This document shows positions 9,627-18,403 of a stretch of 64,000 bases of DNA, in pieces (position 1 is the first letter of the stretch; each line of letters opens with the position of its first letter). A program made the translations under genes and the position numbers. The DNA comes from Nitrobacter sp963807355. Its GTDB lineage: Bacteria; Pseudomonadota; Alphaproteobacteria; Rhizobiales; Xanthobacteraceae. The stretch is from assembly GCA_963807355.1 (NCBI GenBank), contig CAWEBX010000004.1, forward strand, positions 1 to 64,000, given 5' to 3'. The notes beneath the pieces were generated by a model that was not told the origin of the DNA, did no database searches, and saw only the letters and a program-made list of their open reading frames with translations.

Positions 9627-10232
9627 ATGATCGAATTCTTCTTCGATTGCTCCAGTCCTTGGACCTATCTCGCTTTCCACAACATCCAGCCGCTGGCAAA
9701 GGAGTTCGGTGAGCAGATTTCGTGGCGGCCGGTTTTGGTCGGCGGAATATTCAATGCCATCAACCCGAGCGTCTATGCCTCGCGGGAAAATCCGGTGGCG
9801 GCGAAGGTTCGCTACATGAAGAAAGATCTCGCGGATTGGGCGCGGTTGGCGGGACTCGCGATCAAGATACCGCCGACTGTGTTCCCCGTAAACAGCATCA
9901 AAGCCATGCGCGGCTGTCTCTGGCTTGGCAACGACGCGATGGTGCCGTTCGCCAGATCGGTGTTTGAAGCCTATTGGCGCGATGACAAGGACATCTCGCG
10001 TGAGCCGGTTCTGGCCGAGATTTGCAGGTCCCTCGACATCGATCCTGAAAAGCTTCTGACCGGCATTGGAGATGAAGGCATCAAGAACGAACTCAAGGCT
10101 AATACCGACGAGGCGATCGCGCGCGGCGCGTTCGGATCGCCGACGATCTTTCTTAGCAAGACCGATATGTATTTCGGCAATGACCGGCTGCCGCTGATCC
10201 GCGAGGCGCTGCAACGAAAGAGTGCTGCGTAA
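9627..10232 (+). CDS. 2-hydroxychromene-2-carboxylate isomerase family (DsbA-like fold)
   Basis: The 201-residue protein begins 'MIEFFFDCSSPWTYLAFHN', the HCCA-isomerase / kappa-GST signature in which a Ser (SPW) sits where DsbA has its CxxC. Later landmarks are the 'P-x-x-FPVNS' turn (PPTVFPVNSIKAMR) and the cis-Pro region 'GAFGSPTIFL'. HCCA isomerases are glutathione-dependent and act in naphthalene or other aromatic breakdown, but no such pathway genes lie nearby, so the substrate is unknown. The gene is preceded by a normal ribosome site (aaaggaagcgg) and is followed by a gene on the other strand. Confidence 0.88.
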   Translation: MIEFFFDCSSPWTYLAFHNIQPLAKEFGEQISWRPVLVGGIFNAINPSVYASRENPVAAKVRYMKKDLADWARLAGLAIKIPPTVFPVNSIKAMRGCLWLGNDAMVPFARSVFEAYWRDDKDISREPVLAEICRSLDIDPEKLLTGIGDEGIKNELKANTDEAIARGAFGSPTIFLSKTDMYFGNDRLPLIREALQRKSAA

Positions 10233-10251
10233 CACCCGCGACGCTCTTTTG

Positions 10252-10653
10252 TTATTCTTGCTGCTTCTCCGTTGGAGCGAGAAACGCTCGGGCGCGCGTA
10301 ACAAGTCGAATCTGCTCGGAGTTGTTAATTCGCATCGCTGCCACCAACTCGACCACCTTCTCGGCCTCCTTCAGCCTGGTTTCGGCGGCGATGCGACGCC
10401 TTCCTTCGCGGCCGAGTTGCTCGCCGATAGATCGGTGAGATTGATCCAATGCATCCCATTCCGCGTTGGCATCGCTCAGTGCCTGGGCCTGGGCTTCGAT
10501 GAGGTCGGCGGCTGCTTCACAAGCTTTTGCGGCATCCTTCACGACGACGCCATGCCAAAGCTCGGTGAGGTTGCTCTGGTAACCGTCCTTGAGCATCTCG
10601 GCGTCTTGCCGCAACCGCTCCACCAGGTTGGTCACATCGTCGGTTGGGATCAT
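10252..10653 (-). CDS. Hypothetical helical protein, possibly phage-derived
   Basis: The 133 residues are predicted largely helical, with heptad-like stretches ('KACEAAADLIEAQAQALSDAN', then 'RRRIAAETRLKEAEKVVELVAAMR'), suggesting a coiled coil. The start 'DDVTNLVERLRQDAEML' resembles small phage-type proteins of the form 'LIERLR...AADLIEA', but this is only a pattern match. An AGGAGA site lies eight bases before ATG 10653. It sits close to the tRNA-Leu genes, a common phage attachment neighbourhood; no integrase is present. Confidence 0.6.
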   Translation of the reverse strand: MIPTDDVTNLVERLRQDAEMLKDGYQSNLTELWHGVVVKDAAKACEAAADLIEAQAQALSDANAEWDALDQSHRSIGEQLGREGRRRIAAETRLKEAEKVVELVAAMRINNSEQIRLVTRARAFLAPTEKQQE

Positions 10654-10762
10654 GGGTTCGTCTCCTGCCTTTCATCACCGAGTGAACGCATTTGCAGAAC
10701 GCGCGAGCTGTTTTGCAATACCGCCATTGCATTTCCCCACTGAGTGTCTGAAAAGAAAGCGC

Positions 10763-10802
10763 GCAGGCATGGCGGAATCGGTAAACGCAAGGGTCTCAAA
10801 TC
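10763..10802 (+). pseudogene. 5' half of a tRNA-Leu gene (truncated)
   Basis: Acceptor strand, D-arm (TGGCGGAATCGGTAAACGC) and the 5' side of the anticodon arm through CTCAAAT can be read as the first half of a tRNA-Leu, probably with anticodon CAA. The 3' side of the anticodon stem, the variable arm and the T-arm are missing: the intact tRNA-Leu begins four bases later. It cannot fold into a tRNA. Confidence 0.65.
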
Positions 10803-10805
10803 ACT

Positions 10806-10894
10806 GCCCCCATGGCGAAACTGGTAGACGCAACAGACTTAAAATCTGTAGTCCCGTCAGGGACGTACCCGTTCGACTCGGGTTGGGGGCACCA
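10806..10894 (+). tRNA. tRNA-Leu (anticodon UAA)
   Basis: GCCCCCA pairs with TGGGGGC to form the acceptor stem. The D-arm follows (TGGCGAAACTGGTAGACGC), then the anticodon stem ACAGA/TCTGT around loop CTTAAAA with anticodon TAA at 10840-10842, a long class II variable arm, a T-arm with GTTCGACTC, and an encoded CCA end (10892-10894). It reads UUA/UUG leucine codons. Confidence 0.97.
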
Positions 10895-11019
10895 CTTCTT
10901 AGACCCGCGTTGGCTCTGCTGAAGGAAGGGCGCTCGGTGAGGGTGGGGATCGATGGCTAGCGAAATTGTACTCTGCCCGGAGGCGCGCCGATGACAGCGA
11001 AAATCTGGAGATAGGACAG

Positions 11020-11202
11020 GTGACCGATTATCGAGTCTATATCCTCAACGACAAGGGCCACATCCAGAGCGACACGCTCATAGTGAAAGCGGATGACGCT
11101 CAGGCGATCGAAGCTGCAAAGAAAATAGTGGGCGTTCGTCACGTGGAAATATGGGACGGGGAGCGCTTGGTCGGGCGCTTCAAAACGACGCCTGATAGTT
11201 AG
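11020..11202 (+). CDS. Small conserved hypothetical protein
   Basis: GTG 11020 gives 60 residues beginning 'TDYRVYILNDKGHIQSDTL', with 'DDAQAIEAAKKIV' and ending 'HVEIWDGERLVGRFKT'. The beta-alpha-beta pattern and the 'W-x-G-x-R-x-V-x-x-F' end match short proteins that are common and often multi-copy in Bradyrhizobium-type genomes; no function is known. GTG 11020 is chosen because it follows a purine-rich AGGACAGG stretch; an in-frame upstream start at 10966 would add unrelated sequence. Confidence 0.7.
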   Translation: MTDYRVYILNDKGHIQSDTLIVKADDAQAIEAAKKIVGVRHVEIWDGERLVGRFKTTPDS

Positions 11203-11247
11203 TCCGCGGCCCTAATCAGGCCGCTCTGTTGCTTAGGATAAGTTCGC

Positions 11248-12504
11248 ATGACCCAGCATCAGCGTCATATCGTTACGCCGATCGATCCGGTGAAGCTGGA
11301 TCGTCTCGCGGAAGTCGCGGTCAAGGTCGGCCTGCAACTTGCGCCGGGACAGGATCTTTTAATCACCGCGCCCGCGGTAGCGCTGCCTCTGGTGCGGCGG
11401 ATCGCCGAACATGCCTACAAGGCAGGGGCGGGGCTGGTGACGCCATTTTTCTCCGATGACGACATCACGTTGTCACGCTACAGGTTCGGGCTGGACGCGA
11501 GTTTCGATCGCGCCACCAGCTGGCTCTATGAGGGCATGGCGAAGGCATTCGCGGCCAACACCGCGCGGCTCGCCGTGGTCGGCGACAATCCGATGCTGCT
11601 GTCGGGTGAGGATGCAGCGAAAGTCGCCCGCGCCAACAAGGCGAATTCCATGGCCTACCAGCCGGCGCTTGAGAAGATTGTCGGTTTTGACATCAACTGG
11701 AATATCGTCGCTTATCCGGGCACAGCGTGGGCAAGACTGATGTTTCCGGATGACAGCGTAGACGGCGCGGTGTCGAAACTTGCGGACGCGATTTTCTCCG
11801 CCTCGCGCGTCGACAACGATGATCCGATCGCGAACTGGACCGCACACAACGCGGCCCTGCGCCAGCGCACAGATTGGCTCAATAGCCAGCGCCTTCATGC
11901 TCTGCATTACTCCGGGCCAGGCACCGACCTCACGGTTGGCCTGGCCGACGGCCATGAATGGGTGGGCGGCGCTTCCGCGGCCAATAATGGCATCGTTTTC
12001 AACGCGAATATCCCGACCGAGGAGGTTTTTACCACGCCTCATGCATTGCGGGTCGAGGGGCACGTCCGAAGCACTAAGCCGTTGTCGTATCAAGGCACAT
12101 TGATAGACGAGATCGCCGTCCGCTTCGAGCAGGGTCGCATCGTCGAGGCCAAGGCGTCGCGCGGCGCCGACGTGCTCAACAAGGTGCTGGATACGGATGA
12201 GGGCGCGCGGCGGCTTGGAGAGGTCGCGTTGGTGCCGCATTCATCGCCGATTTCGAAAAGCGGCTTGTTATTCTATAACACATTGTTCGATGAGAACGCG
12301 GCGTGCCACATCGCGCTCGGCCAATGCTATTCGAAGTGCTTCGTCAACGGCGAGAAGCTGGCGCCGGAGCAGATCGCGGCGCAAGGCGGCAACAAAAGTT
12401 TTATTCACATCGATTGGATGATCGGGTCAGGCGAGACCGATATTGATGGCATCAGCAGCGACGGCAGTCGTGTTCCTGTCTTTCGCAAGGGCGAGTGGGC
12501 GTGA
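11248..12504 (+). CDS. M29 family metallo-aminopeptidase (AmpS/PepS type)
   Basis: The 418-residue product fits M29 aminopeptidases in length and motifs: 'VKVGLQLAPGQDLLITAP' near the N-terminus, 'GFDINWNIVAYPGTAWA' mid-protein, the metal-site region 'LHYSGPGTDLTVGLADGHEW', 'NIPTEEVFTTPH', 'GALALVPHSSPI'-like 'GEVALVPHSSPISKSGLLFYNTLFDENAACHIALG', and the final 'FIHIDWMIGS'. These are dimeric, cobalt- or zinc-dependent cytoplasmic enzymes removing N-terminal residues from peptides. It probably forms a unit with the small upstream gene (45 bases apart). Confidence 0.93.
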   Translation: MTQHQRHIVTPIDPVKLDRLAEVAVKVGLQLAPGQDLLITAPAVALPLVRRIAEHAYKAGAGLVTPFFSDDDITLSRYRFGLDASFDRATSWLYEGMAKAFAANTARLAVVGDNPMLLSGEDAAKVARANKANSMAYQPALEKIVGFDINWNIVAYPGTAWARLMFPDDSVDGAVSKLADAIFSASRVDNDDPIANWTAHNAALRQRTDWLNSQRLHALHYSGPGTDLTVGLADGHEWVGGASAANNGIVFNANIPTEEVFTTPHALRVEGHVRSTKPLSYQGTLIDEIAVRFEQGRIVEAKASRGADVLNKVLDTDEGARRLGEVALVPHSSPISKSGLLFYNTLFDENAACHIALGQCYSKCFVNGEKLAPEQIAAQGGNKSFIHIDWMIGSGETDIDGISSDGSRVPVFRKGEWA

Positions 12505-12602
12505 ACCGCCCACGCCTGATCGCACGAGCGGCCTCAATGCCGTCACGAGCCGGTGCTTTTTGGCAGTTCAGCGAGCGCTTGGCTCGGCTTGAATGGGGAC
12601 CA

Positions 12603-13022
12603 ATGCCGGACTGGATCGTTGGTGGCCGTCGTCTGCGGCTACCCGTGTTCATTGCTCTGCTGATCATGGGCGGCGGTCTTGGCGGTTGCGCCAGTCTCGG
12701 CGACGGTGCCGTCTCGGGCGCATTCGTCGATCCCGCGAAGTATGATCTCTATGATTGCCCGCAGCTCGATGCGCAGCGCAAATCTCTGGCGGTGCGCACG
12801 GCAGAGTTGCAGGGGCTGATCGAAAAGGCTCATACGGGTGTCGCGGGTGCCGCCGTTGCCGAAGTAGCGTATCGCAACGACTACATTACCACTCGTGCCT
12901 CGGCTAAACTTGCCGACGAAACGTGGCGACGGAACGGGTGTGACGCGGCTTCGACCGCGCAGCAGACGCCGGCGAGCGAGCCACGCGTTGCACCGAGGCG
13001 CTCCGGCAGCGCCGTTAAATGA
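12603..13022 (+). CDS. Putative small lipoprotein
   Basis: From ATG 12603 the product has a basic start (GRRLRL), a hydrophobic stretch and a lipobox ending 'GGLGGC' followed by ASLGDG, so a lipid-anchored protein of about 110 mature residues is predicted. The mature part has 'YDLYDCPQLDAQRKSL' and a helical segment 'VRTAELQGLIEKAHTG', plus a second Cys pair (C in 'YDCPQ' and 'NGCDAA') that could form a disulfide. A longer frame from 12495 overlaps the aminopeptidase end; the later start is preferred because it puts the signal at the N-terminus. The function is unknown. Confidence 0.7.
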   Translation: MPDWIVGGRRLRLPVFIALLIMGGGLGGCASLGDGAVSGAFVDPAKYDLYDCPQLDAQRKSLAVRTAELQGLIEKAHTGVAGAAVAEVAYRNDYITTRASAKLADETWRRNGCDAASTAQQTPASEPRVAPRRSGSAVK

Positions 13023-13074
13023 TCTCCGACGATCGGCCCAACGACGGACAGCGATGAGCTAGAGTCCGCTCGGT

Positions 13075-14283
13075 TCAGGGCTGCCAGCTATAGATCCACT
13101 CCTGACGCGCCAGCATACGCTGCGGTCCCATCGCTCTGATGGCAAGATCGCGCGCCAAAGCGGCGACACCTCGGAGATGGTAGATTCGCCCATTCAGTTG
13201 TGCGGTCTCTTGGACACGCGCAACGCGCGCGCGACGCAGCCTGGTATAACGCGCAAGTGCAGCCGCGACGCCCTCGGCGTTTTCGTTCGCGGCTTCGCCG
13301 AGACACTGCGCCAGAACCGCGGCATCCTCGATCGCCATACCCGCACCCTGCGCAACGAACGGCAGCATCGCATGGGCTGCATCGCCAAGCAGGGCGGTTG
13401 TATCGCGGTGCCACGCAGCCATCGGCGGAATTGTGAACAGCGCCCATTTGTGCCAGCGGTTCACGGCGCCGATCATCAAGTGCGCCGGTTCAGGCCAGTG
13501 CGCTTGTGCGAACGTGCGTTTGATATCCGCAGTATCTCCGGCAGCGCTCCCGCCGGGCTGATTCCAGCCCCCCGGCACGATTGCGATCAAGTTGATCTGG
13601 TCCCCGCCTGACATCGGATATGTCACGAGATGCGCATCCGGACCCATCCAGAGCTGTATGCGCGGCGCGGTCATGTCGTGCGGCAACTGTGCTGCCTCCA
13701 CGGTCCCGCGCCACGCAATTAGGCCGGAAAACAGCGGAGCAGCGTCCGGAAAAAGCCGACTGCGCAAAGCGGACCACACGCCGTCGGCGCCTATAAGCGC
13801 CCACGCGGTCTCCCGAGCTCCAGCTGTACCGTCGCATACAGTTGCCTTGGCACCGATAGCGAACGCGGCTGCGTCTTCAACCCTGGCGCCGAGACGCAAT
13901 TCGATATCAGGATGGTCGTGAACCTGTTCCAGCAGCGCGGCCTGCAGGTCGGCGCGATGCACCACCCAATAGGGCGCGCCGGCGCGCAACGCGGCTGTCT
14001 CGCCAAGCGGGATACGGCAGATCTCGCCGCCGTGCCGCGCACTCATGATGCTGACAGCTTCTGGCGCAAGCGCGCGGACGGATAGCCGCGCATGCAAGCC
14101 GAGTTCGATCAAAACGCGAGTTGCGTTCGGCGAAAGTTGCAGCCCCGCGCCGACCCCTTCGAGGCGTTCAGCGGTTTCGATGATAAGGACACGACAACCC
14201 TTCGCCGCCAGCGCAAGCGATGCCGTCAAGCCTCCGATTCCGGCACCGGCGACAACGACCGTGCGTGACCGGGACCGTGTCAC
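13075..14283 (-). CDS. FAD-dependent monooxygenase (salicylate hydroxylase / UbiH-like)
   Basis: The 402-residue protein has the three class A flavin hydroxylase motifs: the N-terminal Rossmann loop 'VVVAGAGIGGLTASLALAAKG', the mid 'ALIGADGVWSALR' (D-G motif), and 'TALLGDAAHAMLPFVAQGAG' that binds the FAD ribityl chain. The closest general type is salicylate 1-monooxygenase or 6-hydroxynicotinate-type enzymes acting on aromatic rings with NAD(P)H and O2. The substrate cannot be inferred. It starts eight bases after the zf-CHCC gene, so the two are probably co-transcribed. Confidence 0.9.
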   Translation of the reverse strand: MTRSRSRTVVVAGAGIGGLTASLALAAKGCRVLIIETAERLEGVGAGLQLSPNATRVLIELGLHARLSVRALAPEAVSIMSARHGGEICRIPLGETAALRAGAPYWVVHRADLQAALLEQVHDHPDIELRLGARVEDAAAFAIGAKATVCDGTAGARETAWALIGADGVWSALRSRLFPDAAPLFSGLIAWRGTVEAAQLPHDMTAPRIQLWMGPDAHLVTYPMSGGDQINLIAIVPGGWNQPGGSAAGDTADIKRTFAQAHWPEPAHLMIGAVNRWHKWALFTIPPMAAWHRDTTALLGDAAHAMLPFVAQGAGMAIEDAAVLAQCLGEAANENAEGVAAALARYTRLRRARVARVQETAQLNGRIYHLRGVAALARDLAIRAMGPQRMLARQEWIYSWQP

Positions 14284-14290
14284 AGGCGGA

Positions 14291-14536
14291 TCAGGCCGCC
14301 TTGTCCCTTACCACGCACTCTGGGGGACGGGACTGTCCGGCGCCGAGATCGGCCGCGAAACGGTACAGTGTCGAGCAATACGGGCAGATGACTTCGCTAT
14401 CGTTGCCGAGATCAAGAAAGACGTGCGGATGATCGAATGGTGGATTGGCCCCGACGCACATGAATTCCTGCGAGCCGATTTCAATAACGGCGACGCCGGA
14501 ATCGTTATGGAAGTGGGGGACTGCGTGATCAGACAT
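14291..14536 (-). CDS. zf-CHCC zinc-finger domain protein
   Basis: ATG 14536 (MSDHAVPHFHND) gives 81 residues. The zinc-binding pattern is clear: 'EFMCVGANPPFDHPHVFLD' supplies Cys and His, and 'VICPYCSTLYRF' gives the C-x-x-C pair. The fold is that of the small zinc-binding subunit of mitochondrial complex I (NDUFS6-like), and free-standing bacterial copies are common in alphaproteobacteria. A role in complex I assembly is possible by family. It directly precedes the flavin monooxygenase on the same strand. Confidence 0.88.
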   Translation of the reverse strand: MSDHAVPHFHNDSGVAVIEIGSQEFMCVGANPPFDHPHVFLDLGNDSEVICPYCSTLYRFAADLGAGQSRPPECVVRDKAA

Positions 14537-14624
14537 GCTTTCCACCTCAAGTCGTTGCGAGACATTGACGCGCCGATAACCCAACGAGATCGCGCGGCAC
14601 CATACTGGTCGGCGCTTCGAATTC

Positions 14625-14669
14625 CTAGAGCATTTTCGCTTTTGATTTGAATCAGAAGCGAAGCTCTAG
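14625..14669. repeat. Dispersed palindromic repeat (CTAGAGC...GCTCTAG type)
   Basis: CTAGAGCATTTTCGCTTTTGATT and its imperfect reverse complement AATCAGAAGCGAAGCTCTAG face each other across a short loop. It is followed at 14681-14730 by 'GACGCGTTTTCTTCACGCGAACC', a second unit that I associate with the same repeat family in this bacterial group. Related fragments lie at 19373, 21049 and 29359. The rest of the 313-base gap 14537-14849 holds no gene I can support. Confidence 0.7.
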
Positions 14670-14849
14670 ATTGTTGTTTTGACGCGTTTTCTTCACGCGA
14701 ACCGTGATCAAGGTCGCTTGAAAAACGCTAGCGCTCGCCGGAAACAGATTTGCAAATTTTGGCAGTCCGTCATCCATGCAAATTCGACATAATCCTGTCG
14801 TTTGAGAGAAGCCCTTTTTTGGTCGGAAAAGCTGTGCTTGAAAGGCGGC

Positions 14850-15966
14850 ATGCGACGGCGAATTGGCAGCGCGATAACGGCAGCCGCGGTGTGTGCAACA
14901 GCGTTCGGTGTGTTGTTGCCACGTGCCACGGACGCCGGCGCTATGCTGATCGCGCAGGACGACCCCGTGCAGCTTGCCGATCTTCAGCTGGAATCCGCAC
15001 TTCGAAACGATCCTGCGCTGATCGGGCGGAACGTCGAGGCGGCGCTAGCGGCGCAGGATCCAGATCTTGCAAACAGCTTCGTCGATCTTGCGGCGGCCAA
15101 GGGAATGCCGATCCCGTACAAACTGTCTCAACGTGTCACCGAGGCCGTCGGAGAAGAAAATTCCAGCCAAGGTATCGCAACGAGATTCTTCTCTGGGCTT
15201 GTCACAGGCAATGCCGTCGACGGGGCCAGTCTTTCGGGCACGCTCACCGGCGACCTTTGCGTATTTGGGGATGTCCGGGACATCGTGCGGGAGGGCAGGC
15301 ATCTGGCGATGGGCGAGGATACCGACCGGTTGCTGCTGGGGCTCGCCGCAGCAGGCGTCGTCGTGACGGGGGCCACCTTCGTGACCGTTGGCGGCGCAGC
15401 ACCGGCCCGAGTCGGACTGACGCTTGTCAAGGATGCCAGGAAGGCTGGGCGGCTCGGTGAAGGCCTGAGCCGATGGGCAGGTCGTTCGGCGCGCGAGATG
15501 GTCGACATGCGGCAACTGCAAAACGCGGTCGCTGCGGGGTCGCTGGCGCGGCCGCGTCAGACAGCCGTCGCGATCAGGGCCGCGATCCGCGCTCAGGCCG
15601 AGAAGGTCGGTGGACTGGTGCGGCTCGCCAAGGATGTTGGCCGCATCGGCGAAAAGACCGGGACGCGCGGCGCGCTCGACATGTTGCGGATCGCTCAAGG
15701 GCCAAAAGATGTCACCCGCGCTGTGCGGCTCGCCGAGGCCAAAGGCGGACAGACCCGCGCCATCATCAAGATTTCTGGGGCGGGGTGCGCTGCTACTCAC
15801 GACCGGCGCGTTCAATCTGGCGATGTGGGTGCTTAGCGCGGTGTTCGCGCTGTTTGGTTTTCTGTCATCGATCAAGGCCGCGACCGAGCGCCTGACGCTC
15901 TCATGGCTGCAACGTTCAAAAGTCACGCGTCTGCGCCGGCTGTCCTCCGCGCCGTCGCCGACGTAG
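14850..15966 (+). pseudogene. Exported/membrane protein of unknown function, frameshifted near 15774
   Basis: ATG 14850 opens a signal-like segment (MRRRIGSAITAAAVCATAFG). A periplasmic region follows, then a glycine-rich hydrophobic helix ('LLLGLAAAGVVVTGATFVTVGG', about residues 165-186) and a basic helical part. The frame ends at 15836 with unrelated residues. In the next frame 'LGRGALLLTTGAFNLAMWVLS' and a further hydrophobic stretch continue to 15966. Dropping one T in 'gattTctgg' joins the halves, giving about 370 residues. The stop at 15966 would lie just before the hydrolase start at 16023. No family is recognised; similar two-helix proteins occur in relatives. Confidence 0.6.
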
Positions 15967-16022
15967 ACGTCTCGTCGATCGTTACTGGCCATCCCGTCTC
16001 CATCCAGATCACGGAAGCGCTG

Positions 16023-16775
16023 ATGCCGAGCTTTCATCACGGCGATGTTGAAATTGCCTACCTCGACGAGGGCGATGGCGATCCCATCGTTCTTGTGCAC
16101 GGCTTTGCGTCGAGCAAGAACGTGAACTGGGTGTATCCGACCTGGGTGTCGGAATTGCGCAAAAACGGATTCCGGACAATCGCGTTTGACAACCGCGGCC
16201 ACGGCAATTCCAGCAAGCTCTACGATCCGGAAGACTATCACATCTGCACGATGGCAAGCGACATCACGGCGTTGATGGATCATCTTGCCATCGCGCGCGC
16301 GGATGTCATGGGATATTCGCTCGGCGCCAGGATGATGGGAATTTTGGCGCGGACTCGGCCTGAACGGGTGCGCTCCGGAATTTTCGGCGGTCTGGGTATC
16401 GGACTGATCAAGGGGGGCGGTCCGGGCGAAAGCGTAGCCAGGGCGCTGGAGGCACCGTCGCTGGATGACGTGACCGATCCGTTCGGCCGGACGTTCCGTG
16501 TCTTTGCCGATCAGACCCGATCTGATCGGCGCGCCCTGGCGGCGTGTTTGCGCGGATCACGGCGGTTGATGACGGAAGCTGAAGTCGCCGGCATCGAGGT
16601 ACCGACGCTGATAGCGGTCGGCACGAAAGACGAGATCGCAGGATCGGCGCAGGAGCTCGCGGACGTTATCCCCGGTGCGGAGGTGTTGAACATTCCCAAC
16701 CGCGACCACATGCGTGCTGTGGGAGACAAGGTCTACAAGGAAGGCGTGCTGAGATTTCTGTCACGTCGGCCGTGA
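16023..16775 (+). CDS. Alpha/beta hydrolase
   Basis: ATG 16023 (MPSFHHGDVEIAYLDEGDG) gives 250 residues, a single hydrolase domain. 'PIVLVHGFASSKNVNW' is the oxyanion-hole segment, 'IAFDNRGHGNSSK' the next strand, 'VMGYSLGARMMG' the nucleophile elbow with Ser in G-x-S-x-G, 'LIAVGTKDEIAG' carries the acid residue and 'NIPNRDHMRAVG' the His. The substrate is unknown. An upstream in-frame start at 15903 would overlap the broken gene before it and adds non-conserved residues. Its 3' end overlaps the convergent membrane gene by 43 bases. Confidence 0.9.
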   Translation: MPSFHHGDVEIAYLDEGDGDPIVLVHGFASSKNVNWVYPTWVSELRKNGFRTIAFDNRGHGNSSKLYDPEDYHICTMASDITALMDHLAIARADVMGYSLGARMMGILARTRPERVRSGIFGGLGIGLIKGGGPGESVARALEAPSLDDVTDPFGRTFRVFADQTRSDRRALAACLRGSRRLMTEAEVAGIEVPTLIAVGTKDEIAGSAQELADVIPGAEVLNIPNRDHMRAVGDKVYKEGVLRFLSRRP

Positions 16776-18157
16776 AGCCAACCGTAGCGATCGGCGAGGA
16801 ATCTCGCCGCCGCGATCAGCACCACGAACGTCGCGATCCAGACCATGCGCGCGCCGTAGCGGTCGTGGGGGCCTGATATAACGCCGCAGATAAACGCGTT
16901 ACCGAGCAATGCCACGCAAACCGTCGCTGCAAGAAGTTCGACGTCGTCGATACGTCGCCGCCATAACGCCGCCAGGGCGATCGCAGCGAGCAACAGCATC
17001 GAGGCGAGCGCGACCGGGACGTGAATCCAGTTGATGGCCGTGAATTTGATATTCCAGTGCTGCTGCTGCGCGGCGCGCATGGTCTTCACCTGTTCCGGCA
17101 GATAGCGTTCGATGATGCCGTAGGTGTGTGGGATCCATCCGGTATTGCCTTCGCCGGTGCTGACTTCCACGAGTTGCTCTGCCGTTGCTTCGGCTGCAGC
17201 TTCGGCCTGCCAAAGAGGGTAGGCGACCAGTGCGTGCGTGGCGATGAATTCCATCTCGCCGTTCATCCCCTCGAAGCGGCCGAGTTTGTCGAATATGGTG
17301 TCATTGCCCCAAAGGAAATCATCCGCTGTTGCCGGCAATTGATTGCGATACGGGCAGAGCTTCAACTTGATCTTGTCGCAGTGGTCGTTGAGATAGCGCG
17401 CGACGATACCGTCCTGCATCATGCGTCCGAACGAGACGGAGGCGCCACCGGGCGTCCAGGCAAGCCGGCCTGTCAAAAAAACATTGGCGGCCAGCAGCAT
17501 GGCCGCACCGGCAAGGATCGTCAGGGAACCCTGAACCAGCCCTGTGATCTGAAGCCTTGGGCCGAGCAATGGCTTGACGATCCACCCCGCACAACATAGT
17601 CCCAACAGGACCCCGAACGTCGCCGTGTGGCTCGCCGCCGCGAAGGACGTAAACAGAAACAGCGAGATCTTCTCGACGATCGAAAGCTTGCCGTTTTGCA
17701 CCACGAGGATGTATAGCGCGAGTACCGCCAGCCCCGCGAAAATGTCGGTTAGCAGCATGCTGGCGAGCCACGGTAGCGCGGTGGCCGTGATTAGGAGCAG
17801 GGCGATTGTGAGAAGCCGCAATGGCTGCGCCATGTTGAGCACGCGCAAGGTCAAATGCAGGATCCACAGCGTCAGCAGCGCCTGGCATACCAAATTGATC
17901 CAGAAGTACGAGCCTTGTCCCAAATGAAGGTAGATGCCATACGCGTTCGAACGGCTGATCTCGAGATGGCCCTCATACCATCGCGCCAGATAGCCGCCCG
18001 TATCATATTGAAGCAGCGGATAGCCGTTCCAGATCGCTGGAGCGAGCAAAAGTACGGGAATGACGACGGCCGCGATCCAGCCCCACGGTATTTCCGCGTC
18101 ACGCGTGTGTAAGACCGGGGTCGAAATGGACGTGTTCTCCGGTGGGCGGCGCACCAT
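16733..18157 (-). CDS. Large integral membrane protein, possibly glycosyltransferase-like
   Basis: The 474 residues contain about ten hydrophobic helices, beginning 'IAAVVIPVLLLAPAIW' and ending 'WIATFVVLIAAARFLADRYG'. Early extracytoplasmic residues 'YDTGGYLARWYEG' and the large loop around residues 250-350 (with 'CDKIKLKLCPYRNQLP') lie between helices. The overall layout resembles GT-C fold membrane proteins, but the usual Asp-Glu/Asp-Asp loop is not obvious, so no enzyme is claimed. The gene converges on the hydrolase and overlaps its last 43 bases. Confidence 0.7.
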   Translation of the reverse strand: MVRRPPENTSISTPVLHTRDAEIPWGWIAAVVIPVLLLAPAIWNGYPLLQYDTGGYLARWYEGHLEISRSNAYGIYLHLGQGSYFWINLVCQALLTLWILHLTLRVLNMAQPLRLLTIALLLITATALPWLASMLLTDIFAGLAVLALYILVVQNGKLSIVEKISLFLFTSFAAASHTATFGVLLGLCCAGWIVKPLLGPRLQITGLVQGSLTILAGAAMLLAANVFLTGRLAWTPGGASVSFGRMMQDGIVARYLNDHCDKIKLKLCPYRNQLPATADDFLWGNDTIFDKLGRFEGMNGEMEFIATHALVAYPLWQAEAAAEATAEQLVEVSTGEGNTGWIPHTYGIIERYLPEQVKTMRAAQQQHWNIKFTAINWIHVPVALASMLLLAAIALAALWRRRIDDVELLAATVCVALLGNAFICGVISGPHDRYGARMVWIATFVVLIAAARFLADRYGWLHGRRDRNLSTPSL

Positions 18158-18403
18158 TCCGCCTATTGAGTGTTCCGTCGCACATGCATAATTTATTTGA
18201 CGTAAATTAGTCCGACGTTGGCCTAAACGATGAAGATTTCCGATCCGTTTGGCGCCGGGCCTCTCTCAGGGACAGCATATAGTACGAAGATTCAAGCCTA
18301 TCGGTTAACCCTAGACGGACCAAATGAATATTCTCTGAACATCAAGGACAACGACCTCGCAACATGTTAAACTGCGGGGCAAAATCGAGGTTGCGAGACG
18401 ACC

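Noticed and set aside
15045..16283. Minus-strand open frame of 412 codons opposite the broken membrane gene and the hydrolase
   Set aside because: The plus strand has recognisable hydrolase and membrane features over the same bases. The minus-strand product is Arg/His-rich with no domain.
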